Shown piece after piece: positions 25,944 through 35,709 of a stretch of 64,000 bases of DNA. A program made the position numbers and the translations under genes. Position 1 is the stretch's first letter. Each line of letters opens with the position of its first letter. The notes below the pieces were generated by a model. That model was given only the letters and a program-made list of their open reading frames with translations, was not told the origin of the DNA and did not search any database. Where the stretch lies: the NCBI RefSeq assembly GCF_004295125.1, contig NZ_CP036170.1, forward strand, positions 2,234,501-2,298,500. The letters are read 5' to 3'. The DNA is from [Clostridium] scindens ATCC 35704. Its GTDB lineage: Bacteria; Bacillota; Clostridia; Lachnospirales; Lachnospiraceae.

Positions 25944-27366
25944 GAAGTATTTTAAACACAGGGTATTCAGGAGTCTCCGCTTTCGGATTATCCTTCTGGT
26001 TATGCTGGCAGGGATTATTCCCGGGATAATCATGAAGGCGGTGATTCTGAACAGTTATGAGAAAAGGGCAGTAGATGTACGGACTGCAGAGATACAGAAT
26101 CAATGTACAATTCTATGTAACCAGCTGAGTAATTCCAGTTACTTGGACGGTATTACATCCGAAGTGATCAAAAGCGAGCTGGTTCAGCTGTCCAATATTT
26201 ACAATGGACGAGTCATGGTCATCGCAAATGATTTCCGAATTGCTGAAGATACATATGATATGGATAAGGGAAAGACCATCGTGTCGGAAGATGTCATCCA
26301 GTGCTTTCAAGGAAAGGGCACCAGTAATTATGATGCAAAAAACAAGTATATTGAGGTGACGTCGCCAATCCTGGATGGAAATACGGAGGATGTCACCGGA
26401 GTCATGCTGGTCAGCGTTTCTACGGATACCATCGTGGACAGCCTTGCCGTCCTGGATGGAAAGGCGAGCATTGTTGGCATTACCATAGGAGTGGTAATCC
26501 TGGTGCTGGCATCTCTTGCGGGGGTTGTTATGGTGAAGCCCTTCCAGCGCATCACGCGTTCTATATCGGCTGTGACGGAAGGATACGATGACAATTATCT
26601 CCATGAAAATGCCTATACTGAGACACAGCTGATCTCAGACGCATTCAATAAGATGCTGGGTAGGATGAGGGTTCTGGATGATTCCAGGAATGAATTCGTC
26701 TCCAATGTGTCCCATGAACTGAAGACGCCTCTTACATCCATGAAGGTACTTGCAGATTCCCTTCTGTCGCAGGAAGATGTTCCGGCCGAATTGTATAAGG
26801 AATTCATGGGAGACTTATCCGAAGAGATCGAGAGGGAGAATAAGATCATCAATGACCTGCTGTCTCTGGTTAAGATGGACAAGACGGCAAATACGCTGAA
26901 TATTAAGTCGGAGAATATGAATACCCTGGTAGAAAAGATCCTGAAGCGGCTGCGTCCAATCGCGGCAACCCGGAATATTGAAGTGGTATTTGAAAGTTTC
27001 AGGCCGGTCACTGCAGAAGTAGATGAGATGAAGCTGTCTCTTGCAATTTCCAATCTGGTGGAAAATGCCATCAAGTACAATAAAGATGATGGCTGGATCC
27101 ACGTATCTTTGAATGCGGATCATAAGTATTGCTACATCGAGGTGGCGGATTCCGGAATCGGAATTCCGGAAGAATCGGCGGAACATATCTTCGAGAGATT
27201 TTACCGCGTGGACAAGTCTCATTCCAGGGAGATCGGCGGAACCGGGCTGGGACTGGCCATTGCAAGAAGCGCTGTTTTGATGCACAGAGGAGCCATCAAG
27301 GTGTACAGCCAGCTGGGGGAAGGAACTACATTTACCATACGTATCCCATTGACATATGTATCATAG
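25921..27366 (+). CDS. Membrane sensor histidine kinase
   Basis: 481 residues from a TTG start. Two spans (about 20-43 and 183-205) enclose an extracytoplasmic sensor of about 140 residues; a HAMP domain follows with VKPFQRITRSI. The dimerisation helix carries the phosphorylated His265 (NVSHELKTPLTSMK). ATPase boxes are LVENAIKYNK (N), ADSGIGIPEE (G1) and GGTGLGLAIA (G2). No ATG precedes the first membrane span, so TTG at 25921, with GGGGAG abutting it, is the best start. The ligand is unknown. Confidence 0.93.
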   Translation: MVIISGVRKYFKHRVFRSLRFRIILLVMLAGIIPGIIMKAVILNSYEKRAVDVRTAEIQNQCTILCNQLSNSSYLDGITSEVIKSELVQLSNIYNGRVMVIANDFRIAEDTYDMDKGKTIVSEDVIQCFQGKGTSNYDAKNKYIEVTSPILDGNTEDVTGVMLVSVSTDTIVDSLAVLDGKASIVGITIGVVILVLASLAGVVMVKPFQRITRSISAVTEGYDDNYLHENAYTETQLISDAFNKMLGRMRVLDDSRNEFVSNVSHELKTPLTSMKVLADSLLSQEDVPAELYKEFMGDLSEEIERENKIINDLLSLVKMDKTANTLNIKSENMNTLVEKILKRLRPIAATRNIEVVFESFRPVTAEVDEMKLSLAISNLVENAIKYNKDDGWIHVSLNADHKYCYIEVADSGIGIPEESAEHIFERFYRVDKSHSREIGGTGLGLAIARSAVLMHRGAIKVYSQLGEGTTFTIRIPLTYVS

Positions 27367-27382
27367 TTCGGAGGTAAGAGGT

Positions 27383-28309
27383 ATGAAAAACAAATTTTGG
27401 TCCAGCCTGTGCGTAACGCTGTGTGTCCTTCTTCTTGCCGGGTGCGGAAAGGGAAAGGAGCCGGATGGCTCCGGCACGTATCTGTACTATGTGAACCAGA
27501 AAGGCACGGGGCTGGTTAAGGAATCCTATGAGTTCAAAGGCGATTCTGTGGAGGATGAGATTAAAGATGTGCTGAAAACAATGAAAAAAGAGCCCGACTC
27601 CATAGATTATAAAAGCGTGTTCCCCAAAGAGGTACGCATCAAGAACTGGACGCTGAATGATACCAAGCTGGATCTTCATTTTAATGGGAGCTATAAGGAT
27701 ATGCCGCTGGCATCTGAAGTGCTGCTTCGAGCGGCGGTAGTCCAGACGCTGGTACAGATTGCCGGCGTCGACTATATAGACTTTTTCATAGAGGATGAGC
27801 CGCTTACGGACAGGAACGGAAACCTGATCGGATACATGCGGGCCGAAGATTTTATACAGAATACGGGCTCGTCTTTGCATTCCTATCAACAGGGGGAACT
27901 GCGCCTTTATTTTGCCAATGACAAGGGCGATAAACTGGTGAGGGAGGATGTAAGCGTCCGGTATAATAGTAATATCTCCATCGAGAAACTGATCGTGGAG
28001 CAGTTGATAAAGGGGCCCTCATCGGATAAGGGAAAGCCGGCGATTCCGCCGGAAACGAAAGTTCTGGGGGTTTCGTTAAAAGACAGCATCTGCTATGTGA
28101 ACCTGGATGAAGGGTTTCTCAACAACGCCTATGTGCTAAATCCCAGGCTTACGGTGTATTCCATTGTCAATTCGGTGATAGACGGTGGCAATTCCAGCAG
28201 GGTACAGATATCCATCAATGGAGAATCCGATATCAAGTATATGGACAGCATTGATCTAAGCAAGCCTTTGTCCAGAGACCTGGATATTGTGGAGGAGAGT
28301 GGAAAATGA
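27383..28309 (+). CDS. GerMN-domain lipoprotein
   Basis: 308 residues. Signal peptide with lipobox LAGC near residue 18. Two repeats of the GerMN domain are likely: one around residues 35-150, one around 165-285 (LRLYFANDKGDKLVRE, then SLKDSICYVNLDEGFLNN). GerM-type proteins function in sporulation and germination at the spore envelope. GGAGG lies about 9 bases before the ATG at 27383. It follows the kinase by 16 bases and overlaps comEC (ATGA), so it may be a sensor partner or a lodger in the operon. Confidence 0.85.
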   Translation: MKNKFWSSLCVTLCVLLLAGCGKGKEPDGSGTYLYYVNQKGTGLVKESYEFKGDSVEDEIKDVLKTMKKEPDSIDYKSVFPKEVRIKNWTLNDTKLDLHFNGSYKDMPLASEVLLRAAVVQTLVQIAGVDYIDFFIEDEPLTDRNGNLIGYMRAEDFIQNTGSSLHSYQQGELRLYFANDKGDKLVREDVSVRYNSNISIEKLIVEQLIKGPSSDKGKPAIPPETKVLGVSLKDSICYVNLDEGFLNNAYVLNPRLTVYSIVNSVIDGGNSSRVQISINGESDIKYMDSIDLSKPLSRDLDIVEESGK

Positions 28310-30531
28310 AAAACAGGCCGCTGTTATGTACATGCCTGATACTGCTGGCGGGGGTCATCTTAAGCGTTTTCGCGGGAGGCAGCGCGCTGATCCGCCAACT
28401 GCGGCCCTCCCCGCTGGAAATACACGCGAAGCAGGGAGAGGTGCTTGCCATTACGGGCCAGGCATATAAGATTGAGAAAAAAGAGAAGCATCAGGCAGTC
28501 TATCTAAAGAATAATTCTATTTTACAAATTCAAAAAGATCAGAAACAGTCGTTTCAAGAACCCAATTTTATTCTATATACAGATCCCGAAATACAGATAC
28601 ATATAGGCAATGCCATAAGGGCTACAGGAGAACTGTCCTTTTTCCAAAATGCCCGCAATCCGGGGAACTTTGACCAGAAACTCTATTATCAGAGACAGGC
28701 CATACATGGATTGGCCTGGGCCAAAGAGGTGGAAGTCGCGGACGACTCCGTCTGGAAGATCAGGGACTGGCTGGCCGGATTCCGCAGCCAGTGGAAGAAG
28801 GCCCTGATCGAGGCCTTGGGGGAGAAGGATGGCAATGTCCTAAGCGCAATGATGCTGGGAGAAAAGTCGGAGATGGATCCGGACACGAAGGAACTGTATC
28901 AGGCGAGCGGAATCGGGCATATCCTGGCCATCTCCGGGCTTCACCTGTCCTTTATCGGTATCGGAGCGTACCGAATCTTTAGAAGGATGACAGGCTCCTA
29001 TACGGCAGGAGGCATTGCGGGCATTCTGCTTCTGGTCCTATATGTCATGATGATCGGGTTTACGGTATCCGCTGTCCGTGCCCTGGTCATGTTCTTATTC
29101 CGGGTGGGCGCGGATATGACGGGACGACATTATGACCCGCCTACAGCGCTTGCGGCAGCTGCTGCGGCTGTCCTTTTATGGAGGCCGCTTAGCCTGTATG
29201 ACGGAGGCTTCTGGCTGTCCTTTGGCGCGGTATTTGCCGTGATCATCGTCCTCCCCATCTTCAAGGGGCTGCCGGTGCAAGGATTCTGGGCAAGCGTGAG
29301 CATCAACCTTACGATACTTCCTGCCATGTTATTCTATTTCTTTGAATTTCCGTCCTATTCCCTACTCCTGAACCTGTTCGTAATCCCCTTGATGTCTGCC
29401 ATGCTGTTCCTGGGCTTGCTGGGAAGCGCGGCGTACGCGGCAGGCATTCCTATAGCCGTCTTTGGGCTTAAGATATGCAAGGCAATTCTCTGGTTTTATG
29501 AGAAATGCTGTGAGATTGGCATGGGCATACCCAGGGCGCGTATGATTGCAGGAAAGCCCCGGTTGTGGCAGATCGCGGCTTACTATATCTTGCTGGCGGC
29601 AGCCCTGGTATTCCTTAGGCGGTTGCGCCGGAAAGAAAAAAAGAAAGCCTCCGGAATGGAAACTGCGGGCAGGATAAGAATCATACCATTGCTTGCCCTT
29701 GCCGCCGGAATTTTCATACTGACATTCCGGTTCGGAGAAGCAGGAAGACTGTCGGTGACGATATTGGATGTGGGGCAGGGAGACGGGATATTCATCCAAG
29801 GCCCGGCTGGCGGGACCTATCTGATTGACGGAGGAAGCAGCGATATAAAGAAGGTAGGGCAATACCGGATAGAGCCATTCCTCAAATCCCGTGGAGTGGG
29901 GAAGTTGGATTATGTCCTGATATCCCACGGTGACAGCGACCATATAAACGGCGTGGCAGACCTCATTGAGCGCAGAAGGATCGGCATAGAGATAGGCACC
30001 CTGGTACTGCCGATGCGGGAGGTGTGGGATGAGGCTCTTTGCAGTCTTGCCGATATGGCGGGCCGGGCAGGGATACAAGTGGCGGCAATAGGACCGGGAC
30101 AAGGCATCCAGGAGAAGGATATGTCCTTATCCTGCATACAGCCGGCAAAAGGAGATGATATTTTGCCAGGCAATGAGGCATCCATGGTTCTATCCCTCTC
30201 AAGCGGGAAGTTCGATATGCTGCTGACCGGGGACGTGGAAGGGGATGGGGAAGAACTGCTGACAGAACGCCTGACAAGAAAGGAGCAGGCCCGGACTTGG
30301 GAGGTGCTGAAAGTGGCACACCATGGATCCGGGAATTCTACGAGCGAACTCTTCCTTCAAGGTGTTCAACCGGCATTTGCTATCATATCCGCAGGGGAGC
30401 AGAACAGCTATGGGCATCCCCATCAGGAGACGCTTTCTCGTCTTAAGGAAAGGGGAACGCAGATTTATTCTACCCAGGACAAAGGCGCGGTTATGATAGA
30501 AGTCAAGGATGGGAAAATGACCATCTACTGA
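28306..30531 (+). CDS. comEC: DNA internalisation competence protein ComEC/Rec2
   Basis: 741 residues. N-terminal DUF4131-type segment, then the Competence membrane domain (GHILAISGLHLSFIGIGAY near residue 205) with about nine spans to residue 450. A C-terminal metallo-beta-lactamase domain has DVGQGDGIFI, the metal motif SHGDSDH, LLTGDVE and VAHHGSGNS. ComEC forms the channel bringing single-stranded DNA across the membrane; the last domain probably degrades the other strand. It appears full length. With comEA it implies at least the uptake core of transformation. Confidence 0.95.
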   Translation: MKNRPLLCTCLILLAGVILSVFAGGSALIRQLRPSPLEIHAKQGEVLAITGQAYKIEKKEKHQAVYLKNNSILQIQKDQKQSFQEPNFILYTDPEIQIHIGNAIRATGELSFFQNARNPGNFDQKLYYQRQAIHGLAWAKEVEVADDSVWKIRDWLAGFRSQWKKALIEALGEKDGNVLSAMMLGEKSEMDPDTKELYQASGIGHILAISGLHLSFIGIGAYRIFRRMTGSYTAGGIAGILLLVLYVMMIGFTVSAVRALVMFLFRVGADMTGRHYDPPTALAAAAAAVLLWRPLSLYDGGFWLSFGAVFAVIIVLPIFKGLPVQGFWASVSINLTILPAMLFYFFEFPSYSLLLNLFVIPLMSAMLFLGLLGSAAYAAGIPIAVFGLKICKAILWFYEKCCEIGMGIPRARMIAGKPRLWQIAAYYILLAAALVFLRRLRRKEKKKASGMETAGRIRIIPLLALAAGIFILTFRFGEAGRLSVTILDVGQGDGIFIQGPAGGTYLIDGGSSDIKKVGQYRIEPFLKSRGVGKLDYVLISHGDSDHINGVADLIERRRIGIEIGTLVLPMREVWDEALCSLADMAGRAGIQVAAIGPGQGIQEKDMSLSCIQPAKGDDILPGNEASMVLSLSSGKFDMLLTGDVEGDGEELLTERLTRKEQARTWEVLKVAHHGSGNSTSELFLQGVQPAFAIISAGEQNSYGHPHQETLSRLKERGTQIYSTQDKGAVMIEVKDGKMTIY

Positions 30532-30582
30532 AAATTGGAAAATCTGGGGTAGAAAAATAGTTTTCTTATACCAGACTGGTAG

Positions 30583-30611
30583 TTGAATTTGAGGGAAAAA
30601 AACAGTATACT
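30583..30611 (+). promoter_or_regulatory. Promoter of the hydroxyacid oxidase operon
   Basis: TTGAAT (30583-30588), a 17-base spacer and TATACT (30606-30611), about 48 bases before the ATG at 30659. A loose hairpin (TCTGG/CCAGA with GAAAA/TTTTC inside, about 30543-30574) precedes it and may weakly end the comEC transcript. Confidence 0.65.
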
Positions 30612-30658
30612 TCTAAGAAGAGATGAAAACAGACAGATAGGAAAAGAGGGAACTAAAA

Positions 30659-31672
30659 ATGACTTATGAAGAGGTATTAAGCAATGCCAAAACTTGTATG
30701 GGAGAATTCTGCAAGGCTTGTCCGGTATGCAATGGCAAGGCGTGCAGCAACAAAGTGCCGGGACCGGGCTCAAAAGGGAGCGGGACGGTGGCAATCCGCA
30801 ACTATGACAAGTGGCAGGAACTGTGTATAAATATGGATACTATCTGTGAGAATAAACCGCTGGACCTGACATCTGAGATCTTTGGCAGAACATTCAAGTA
30901 TCCAATCTTTGCGGCACCGATTGGCGCCATGAAGCTTCATTATGGAGACAAGTATGATGATCTGGAATATAATGATATCCTGGTATCGTCCTGTGCGGAC
31001 GCGGGGATTGCAGCATTTACCGGAGACGGAACCAATCCGGCGGTAATGGAAGGCGCAGCCAGAGCAATCAAGCAGAAGGACGGAAACGGCATTCCGACCG
31101 TAAAGCCATGGGATATCAATACACTGAAAGAAAAACTTGCGATGATCAAGGATGCAGGATCTTTTGCAGTGGCTATGGATATTGACGCGGCAGGGCTTCC
31201 ATTCCTCAAGAACCTGACACCTCCGGCAGGAAGCAAGACAGTGGAAGAACTTCGCGAGATCGTGAAGGAGGCAGAAGTGCCATTCATCATCAAGGGCATC
31301 ATGACGGTAAAGGGCGCGCTGAAGGCAAAAGAAGCAGGAGCGGCAGCGATCGTCGTATCCAATCATGGCGGGCGCGTGCTCGACCAGTGCCCGGCTACGG
31401 CAGAGGTGCTGGCAGAGATTGCAGATGCAGTGGGAAATGATATGAAGATTCTGGTAGACGGCGGTATCCGTTCCGGCGTGGATATCTTTAAGGCATTGGC
31501 GCTTGGCGCAGATGCGGTGCTCATTGGACGTCCGTTCGTAACCGCGGTATATGGCGGAGGCGCCGAAGGGGTTGCTGCCTATACGGCAAAACTGGCGGCA
31601 GAACTGGAAGACACTATGGCAATGTGCGGCGCGCACAGCCTTTCTGAGATATCAAGAGATATGGTAAGGTAA
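30659..31672 (+). CDS. FMN-dependent alpha-hydroxy-acid oxidising protein with N-terminal Cys cluster
   Basis: 337 residues of the lactate-oxidase/FMN-dehydrogenase TIM barrel: FAAPIGAMKLHY, IIKGIMTVKGALKAKEAG, the catalytic motif VSNHGGRVLDQ, and phosphate site LVDGGIRSGVDIFKALALGA with VLIGRPF. The first 30 residues hold five Cys (13, 18, 21, 24, 29) in a CxxxxCxxCxxCxxxxC pattern, which could hold an iron-sulfur cluster or zinc. It may oxidise lactate or another 2-hydroxy acid with an unknown acceptor. It overlaps holA by one base (TAATG). Confidence 0.88.
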   Translation: MTYEEVLSNAKTCMGEFCKACPVCNGKACSNKVPGPGSKGSGTVAIRNYDKWQELCINMDTICENKPLDLTSEIFGRTFKYPIFAAPIGAMKLHYGDKYDDLEYNDILVSSCADAGIAAFTGDGTNPAVMEGAARAIKQKDGNGIPTVKPWDINTLKEKLAMIKDAGSFAVAMDIDAAGLPFLKNLTPPAGSKTVEELREIVKEAEVPFIIKGIMTVKGALKAKEAGAAAIVVSNHGGRVLDQCPATAEVLAEIADAVGNDMKILVDGGIRSGVDIFKALALGADAVLIGRPFVTAVYGGGAEGVAAYTAKLAAELEDTMAMCGAHSLSEISRDMVR

Positions 31673-32652
31673 TGAAAAGTTTAAACGAAGATATTAAGAC
31701 AGGACAATTCAAGCCGGCCTACCTCCTCTATGGGGAGGAGGCCTATTTAAAAAAGCAGTATAAGGATAAGCTTACAAAAGCCATGCTTCCGGAAAGCGAC
31801 ACCGTGAACTATGCTTACTATGAAGGGAAAGGCACGAACCCGGCGGAACTGATCGATCTGGCTGAGACAATGCCGTTTTTTGCAGACCGCAGGCTGATCG
31901 TGGTGGAGAACTCTGGCTTCTTTAAAAACGCGACTCCAGAACTTGCGGATTATATTAAGAATATGCCAGAGACGGCATGTTTTATTTTTGTGGAAAGCGA
32001 AGTAGACAAGCGTGGCAAGATGTACAAGGCCGTCAAGGACAAGGGGCGGGCCGTGGAGATGGGCCGTCAGGACGAGAAGACGCTTCTGTATTGGCTGGCC
32101 GGGATGGTTAAAAAGGAAGGAAAGCAGATCAAAGAGTCCACTGCCAGGTATCTGGTGGCCAAAACCGGGACGGATATGGAGAATCTGGAAAAAGAGATGG
32201 AGAAACTCTTTTCTTATACGCTTGGACAGACGGAGATTACCGTACAGGATGTAGATGAGATCTGCACCACGCAGGTTACCAATAAGATCTTCGACATGGT
32301 GGAAGCAGTAGCCGCAAAGCAGCAGAAGCAGGCGCTGGATTATTATTATGACCTGCTGGCGCTGAAAGAACCCCCCATGCGGATCCTGTATCTACTTGCC
32401 CGCCAGTTCAAACTGCTGATGGAAGTAAAGGATTTGTCGGGACGCGGGTATGATAAGCCGCAGATCGCGAAGACGGCAGGCCTTCATCCTTTTGTTGCAG
32501 GCAAGTATATAAAACAGTGCCGCAGCTTCTCCAAAGAAGAATTAAGAAGCATCATGGAAGAAGCGGCGAATACGGAAGAAATGGTGAAGACCGGGCGGCT
32601 GAACGACAGGATGAGCGTGGAACTTTTCATTGTAAAATATAGTTCCCCGTGA
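31672..32652 (+). CDS. holA: DNA polymerase III subunit delta
   Basis: 326 residues. Delta is the clamp-loader subunit that opens the beta clamp. The N-terminus MKSLNEDIKTGQFKPAYLLY and GEEAYLKKQY are typical, and EMEKLFSYT with TNKIFDMVEAVAAKQ mark domain II/III. No Walker motif is present, as expected for delta. Translationally coupled to the oxidase gene. The 97-base gap after it holds no strong terminator. Confidence 0.95.
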   Translation: MKSLNEDIKTGQFKPAYLLYGEEAYLKKQYKDKLTKAMLPESDTVNYAYYEGKGTNPAELIDLAETMPFFADRRLIVVENSGFFKNATPELADYIKNMPETACFIFVESEVDKRGKMYKAVKDKGRAVEMGRQDEKTLLYWLAGMVKKEGKQIKESTARYLVAKTGTDMENLEKEMEKLFSYTLGQTEITVQDVDEICTTQVTNKIFDMVEAVAAKQQKQALDYYYDLLALKEPPMRILYLLARQFKLLMEVKDLSGRGYDKPQIAKTAGLHPFVAGKYIKQCRSFSKEELRSIMEEAANTEEMVKTGRLNDRMSVELFIVKYSSP

Positions 32653-32749
32653 TATACTGGACGCATGGCAGCGGGCAGGACAGGCAGGTGTCTTCATAAG
32701 TATGTCCGCTGGAACTTCGAGAAATATACAGCTAAGGGGAAGGATATAA

Positions 32750-34564
32750 GTGGCAGGAATAGATCAAAGCAGAATTCGTAATTTTTGTATTATCGCGCAT
32801 ATAGATCATGGAAAATCTACGCTGGCAGACAGGATTATAGAGAAGACAGGCCTTCTTACCAGCAGGGAGATGCAGTCCCAGGTATTGGATAATATGGAAC
32901 TGGAACGAGAGCGGGGCATTACCATCAAGGCCCAGGCTGTTCGTACCGTCTATCAGGCCAAGGATGGGGAAGAATATATCTTCAATCTTATTGATACGCC
33001 GGGACATGTAGATTTTAACTATGAGGTATCCAGAAGCCTGGCAGCCTGCGACGGCGCCATTCTCGTGGTGGATGCGGCCCAGGGAGTGGAGGCACAGACA
33101 CTTGCCAACGTCTATCTGGCGCTGGATCACGATCTGGATGTCATGCCGGTGATCAACAAGGTAGATCTGCCAAGCGCAGAACCAGAGCGTGTCATCGAAG
33201 AGATCGAAGACGTGATCGGCATTGAGGCAACGGATGCGCCGCAGATATCGGCAAAGACAGGACTGAATATAGACCAGGTGCTGGAGCAGATCGTGGAGAA
33301 GATCCCTGCGCCCCAGGGGGACCCAAAAGCGCCTCTTAAGGCGCTGATATTCGATTCCCTGTATGATTCTTACAAGGGCGTCATTGTCTTTTGCAGGATT
33401 AAGGAAGGCAGCGTAAAGAAAGGCACGCCGATTCAGATGATGGCAACAGGCGCAAAGGCGGAAGTCGTGGAAGTAGGCTACTTCGGGGCCGGACAGTTCA
33501 TTCCTTGCGACGAGTTGAATGCCGGAATGGTAGGCTATATTACTGCAAGCCTTAAGAATGTGAAGGATACGCGGGTAGGCGATACCATCACGGATGCATC
33601 CCGGCCATGCGACAAGCCTCTGCCGGGCTATAAAAAGGTCAATCCCATGGTGTACTGCGGCATGTATCCGGCGGACGGGGCGAAGTACCCGGATCTTAGG
33701 GACGCGCTGGAGAAACTGCAGCTCAATGACGCATCCCTGCAGTTTGAGCCGGAGACATCCATAGCGCTGGGATTCGGATTCCGCTGCGGCTTCCTGGGAC
33801 TTCTGCATCTGGAGATTATCCAGGAGCGTCTGGAGAGAGAGTATAATCTGGATCTGGTAACCACGGCGCCGGGGGTTATCTATAAAGTATATAAGACCAA
33901 CGGGGAAGTGATCGAACTGACGAATCCCTCCAATCTTCCTGACCCGTCGGAGATCGAATATATGGAAGAGCCTATGGTAAAGGCAGAGATTATGGTGACT
34001 TCCGAGTTCATCGGCGCGATCATGGATCTGTGCCAGGAGCGGCGTGGTATCTATGAAGGAATGGAGTATATCGAAGAAACCCGTGCGGTGCTTCGGTATC
34101 ATCTGCCCTTGAATGAGATTATCTATGACTTCTTTGATGCACTGAAGTCTCGTTCCAGAGGCTATGCCTCTTTTGATTATGAGATGGACGGCTACGTGCA
34201 GTCGAATCTGGTGAAACTGGATATTCTGATCAACAAGGAGGAGGTAGATGCCCTTTCCTTTATCATTCATGCGGATACGGCTTATGAGCGGGGCCGCAAG
34301 ATGTGTGAGAAACTGAAGGAAGAGATTCCGAGGCAGCTCTTCGAGATTCCAATCCAGGCGGCGATCGGAAGCAAGATTATAGCAAGAGAGACGGTAAAGG
34401 CTATGCGAAAGGATGTGCTTGCCAAGTGCTATGGCGGTGACATCAGCCGGAAGCGAAAACTTCTGGAGAAGCAGAAGGAAGGCAAGAAGCGCATGCGGCA
34501 GGTAGGCAACGTGGAGATCCCGCAGAAAGCCTTTATGAGCGTATTAAAGTTGGATGATAAATAA
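32750..34564 (+). CDS. lepA: Elongation factor 4 (LepA), ribosomal back-translocase GTPase
   Basis: 604 residues. GTPase motifs: [13 protein letters not shown] (G1), RGITIK (G2), DTPGHVDF (G3), NKVDLP (G4) and SAKTG (G5). Domains II, III and V and the LepA-specific C-terminal domain ([20 protein letters not shown]) follow. Starts with GTG at 32750, GGGGAAGG upstream, which fits the family start [20 protein letters not shown]. Its stop overlaps hemW (TAATG), a common pairing in Firmicutes. Confidence 0.97.
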   Translation: MAGIDQSRIRNFCIIAHIDHGKSTLADRIIEKTGLLTSREMQSQVLDNMELERERGITIKAQAVRTVYQAKDGEEYIFNLIDTPGHVDFNYEVSRSLAACDGAILVVDAAQGVEAQTLANVYLALDHDLDVMPVINKVDLPSAEPERVIEEIEDVIGIEATDAPQISAKTGLNIDQVLEQIVEKIPAPQGDPKAPLKALIFDSLYDSYKGVIVFCRIKEGSVKKGTPIQMMATGAKAEVVEVGYFGAGQFIPCDELNAGMVGYITASLKNVKDTRVGDTITDASRPCDKPLPGYKKVNPMVYCGMYPADGAKYPDLRDALEKLQLNDASLQFEPETSIALGFGFRCGFLGLLHLEIIQERLEREYNLDLVTTAPGVIYKVYKTNGEVIELTNPSNLPDPSEIEYMEEPMVKAEIMVTSEFIGAIMDLCQERRGIYEGMEYIEETRAVLRYHLPLNEIIYDFFDALKSRSRGYASFDYEMDGYVQSNLVKLDILINKEEVDALSFIIHADTAYERGRKMCEKLKEEIPRQLFEIPIQAAIGSKIIARETVKAMRKDVLAKCYGGDISRKRKLLEKQKEGKKRMRQVGNVEIPQKAFMSVLKLDDK

Positions 34565-35655
34565 TGAGACCATTAGAATTATATATTCATATTCCATTTT
34601 GCATCAGTAAATGTAAATATTGTGATTTCCTGTCCGCGCCTTCGAAAGAGGGAGAGCGGCAGAAGTATGTGAAAAGCCTTTGCAAGCGGATCCGTTCTTA
34701 TGGGACGCTGGCAGAGGCTTATCATGTTGTAAGCATATTTATAGGAGGAGGAACCCCCTCCCTTCTTGATCCAGTACAGATATCTGCCATATTTCACGCG
34801 GTCCGGGAGACGTTCATGGTGGACAAGGATGCAGAGATTACCATTGAGATGAATCCGGGAACGGTATCCCCGGAGAAGCTGATAGCATATCGCCAGGCCG
34901 GAATCAGCCGCCTTAGCATCGGTCTGCAGTCCATCCGGAACGAAGAATTAGAGGTGCTGGGTAGAATCCACACATTTGAGGAGTTTCTTCATACCTACGA
35001 GATGGCAAGAAGAGAGGGATTTGGAAATATTAACATTGACCTGATGTCCGGGATACCGTTCCAAACCCTGAACGGATGGAAGGAAAGCCTGAAAAGGGTG
35101 GCAGACCTTGAGCCGGAGCATATCTCAGCCTACAGTCTGATCATCGAAGAGGGAACTCCTTTCTATGAGCGTTACCGGGATGCAAGGCATGAGGAAGAAC
35201 TGCCGGATGAGGAGACGGAGCGCCAGATGTATCATCATACCAGGGAAATACTTGGGGCGTATGGCTATCGAAGGTATGAGATATCCAACTACGCAAAAGA
35301 AGGCTATGAATGCAGGCACAATCTTGGCTACTGGAACCGGACGGAATATCTGGGCATCGGAACCGGCGCAGCTTCCTTGATCGGTAACAGGAGATGGAGC
35401 GAAGGAGAGGAGCCGGAGGCATTAAGCCGGGAAAATCAGATGGAAGAGTATATGTTTCTGGGACTTCGCAAGATGGAAGGCGTTACAAAGTCAGAATTCC
35501 TGAAAGAATTTGGCTGTACCATGGAGAGCAAGTATAGCCATGTGCTTAAGCGGATGTATGCCGAAGGCTTGATGGAGGAATCAGGGGATTATGTAAGGCT
35601 TACCGACCAGGGGATTGATATCAGCAATTATGTGATGAGTGAATTTTTGTTCTGA
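34564..35655 (+). CDS. hemW: Radical SAM haem chaperone HemW
   Basis: 363 residues. The cluster motif CISKCKYCDF (CxxxCxxC) begins at residue 13, followed by IGGGTPSLL and the SIGLQSIRNEELEVLGRIH segment. The C-terminal HemN-type domain is present (GMRYPT-like region, then LKRMYAEGLME). The gene is often named coproporphyrinogen oxidase, but HemW binds and transfers haem rather than acting in its synthesis; context with lepA supports HemW. One-base overlap with lepA. Confidence 0.94.
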   Translation: MRPLELYIHIPFCISKCKYCDFLSAPSKEGERQKYVKSLCKRIRSYGTLAEAYHVVSIFIGGGTPSLLDPVQISAIFHAVRETFMVDKDAEITIEMNPGTVSPEKLIAYRQAGISRLSIGLQSIRNEELEVLGRIHTFEEFLHTYEMARREGFGNINIDLMSGIPFQTLNGWKESLKRVADLEPEHISAYSLIIEEGTPFYERYRDARHEEELPDEETERQMYHHTREILGAYGYRRYEISNYAKEGYECRHNLGYWNRTEYLGIGTGAASLIGNRRWSEGEEPEALSRENQMEEYMFLGLRKMEGVTKSEFLKEFGCTMESKYSHVLKRMYAEGLMEESGDYVRLTDQGIDISNYVMSEFLF

Positions 35656-35709
35656 TCATGAGTGTTCTCAGGATCCGTAAAAGAAAATGCAAGATAAGGA
35701 GACAGACGG

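Noticed and set aside
32732-34270. 512-residue open frame on the minus strand opposite lepA
   Set aside because: Low-complexity, His/Arg/Ile-rich translation with no motifs or ribosome site; an antisense shadow of the strongly coding lepA frame.
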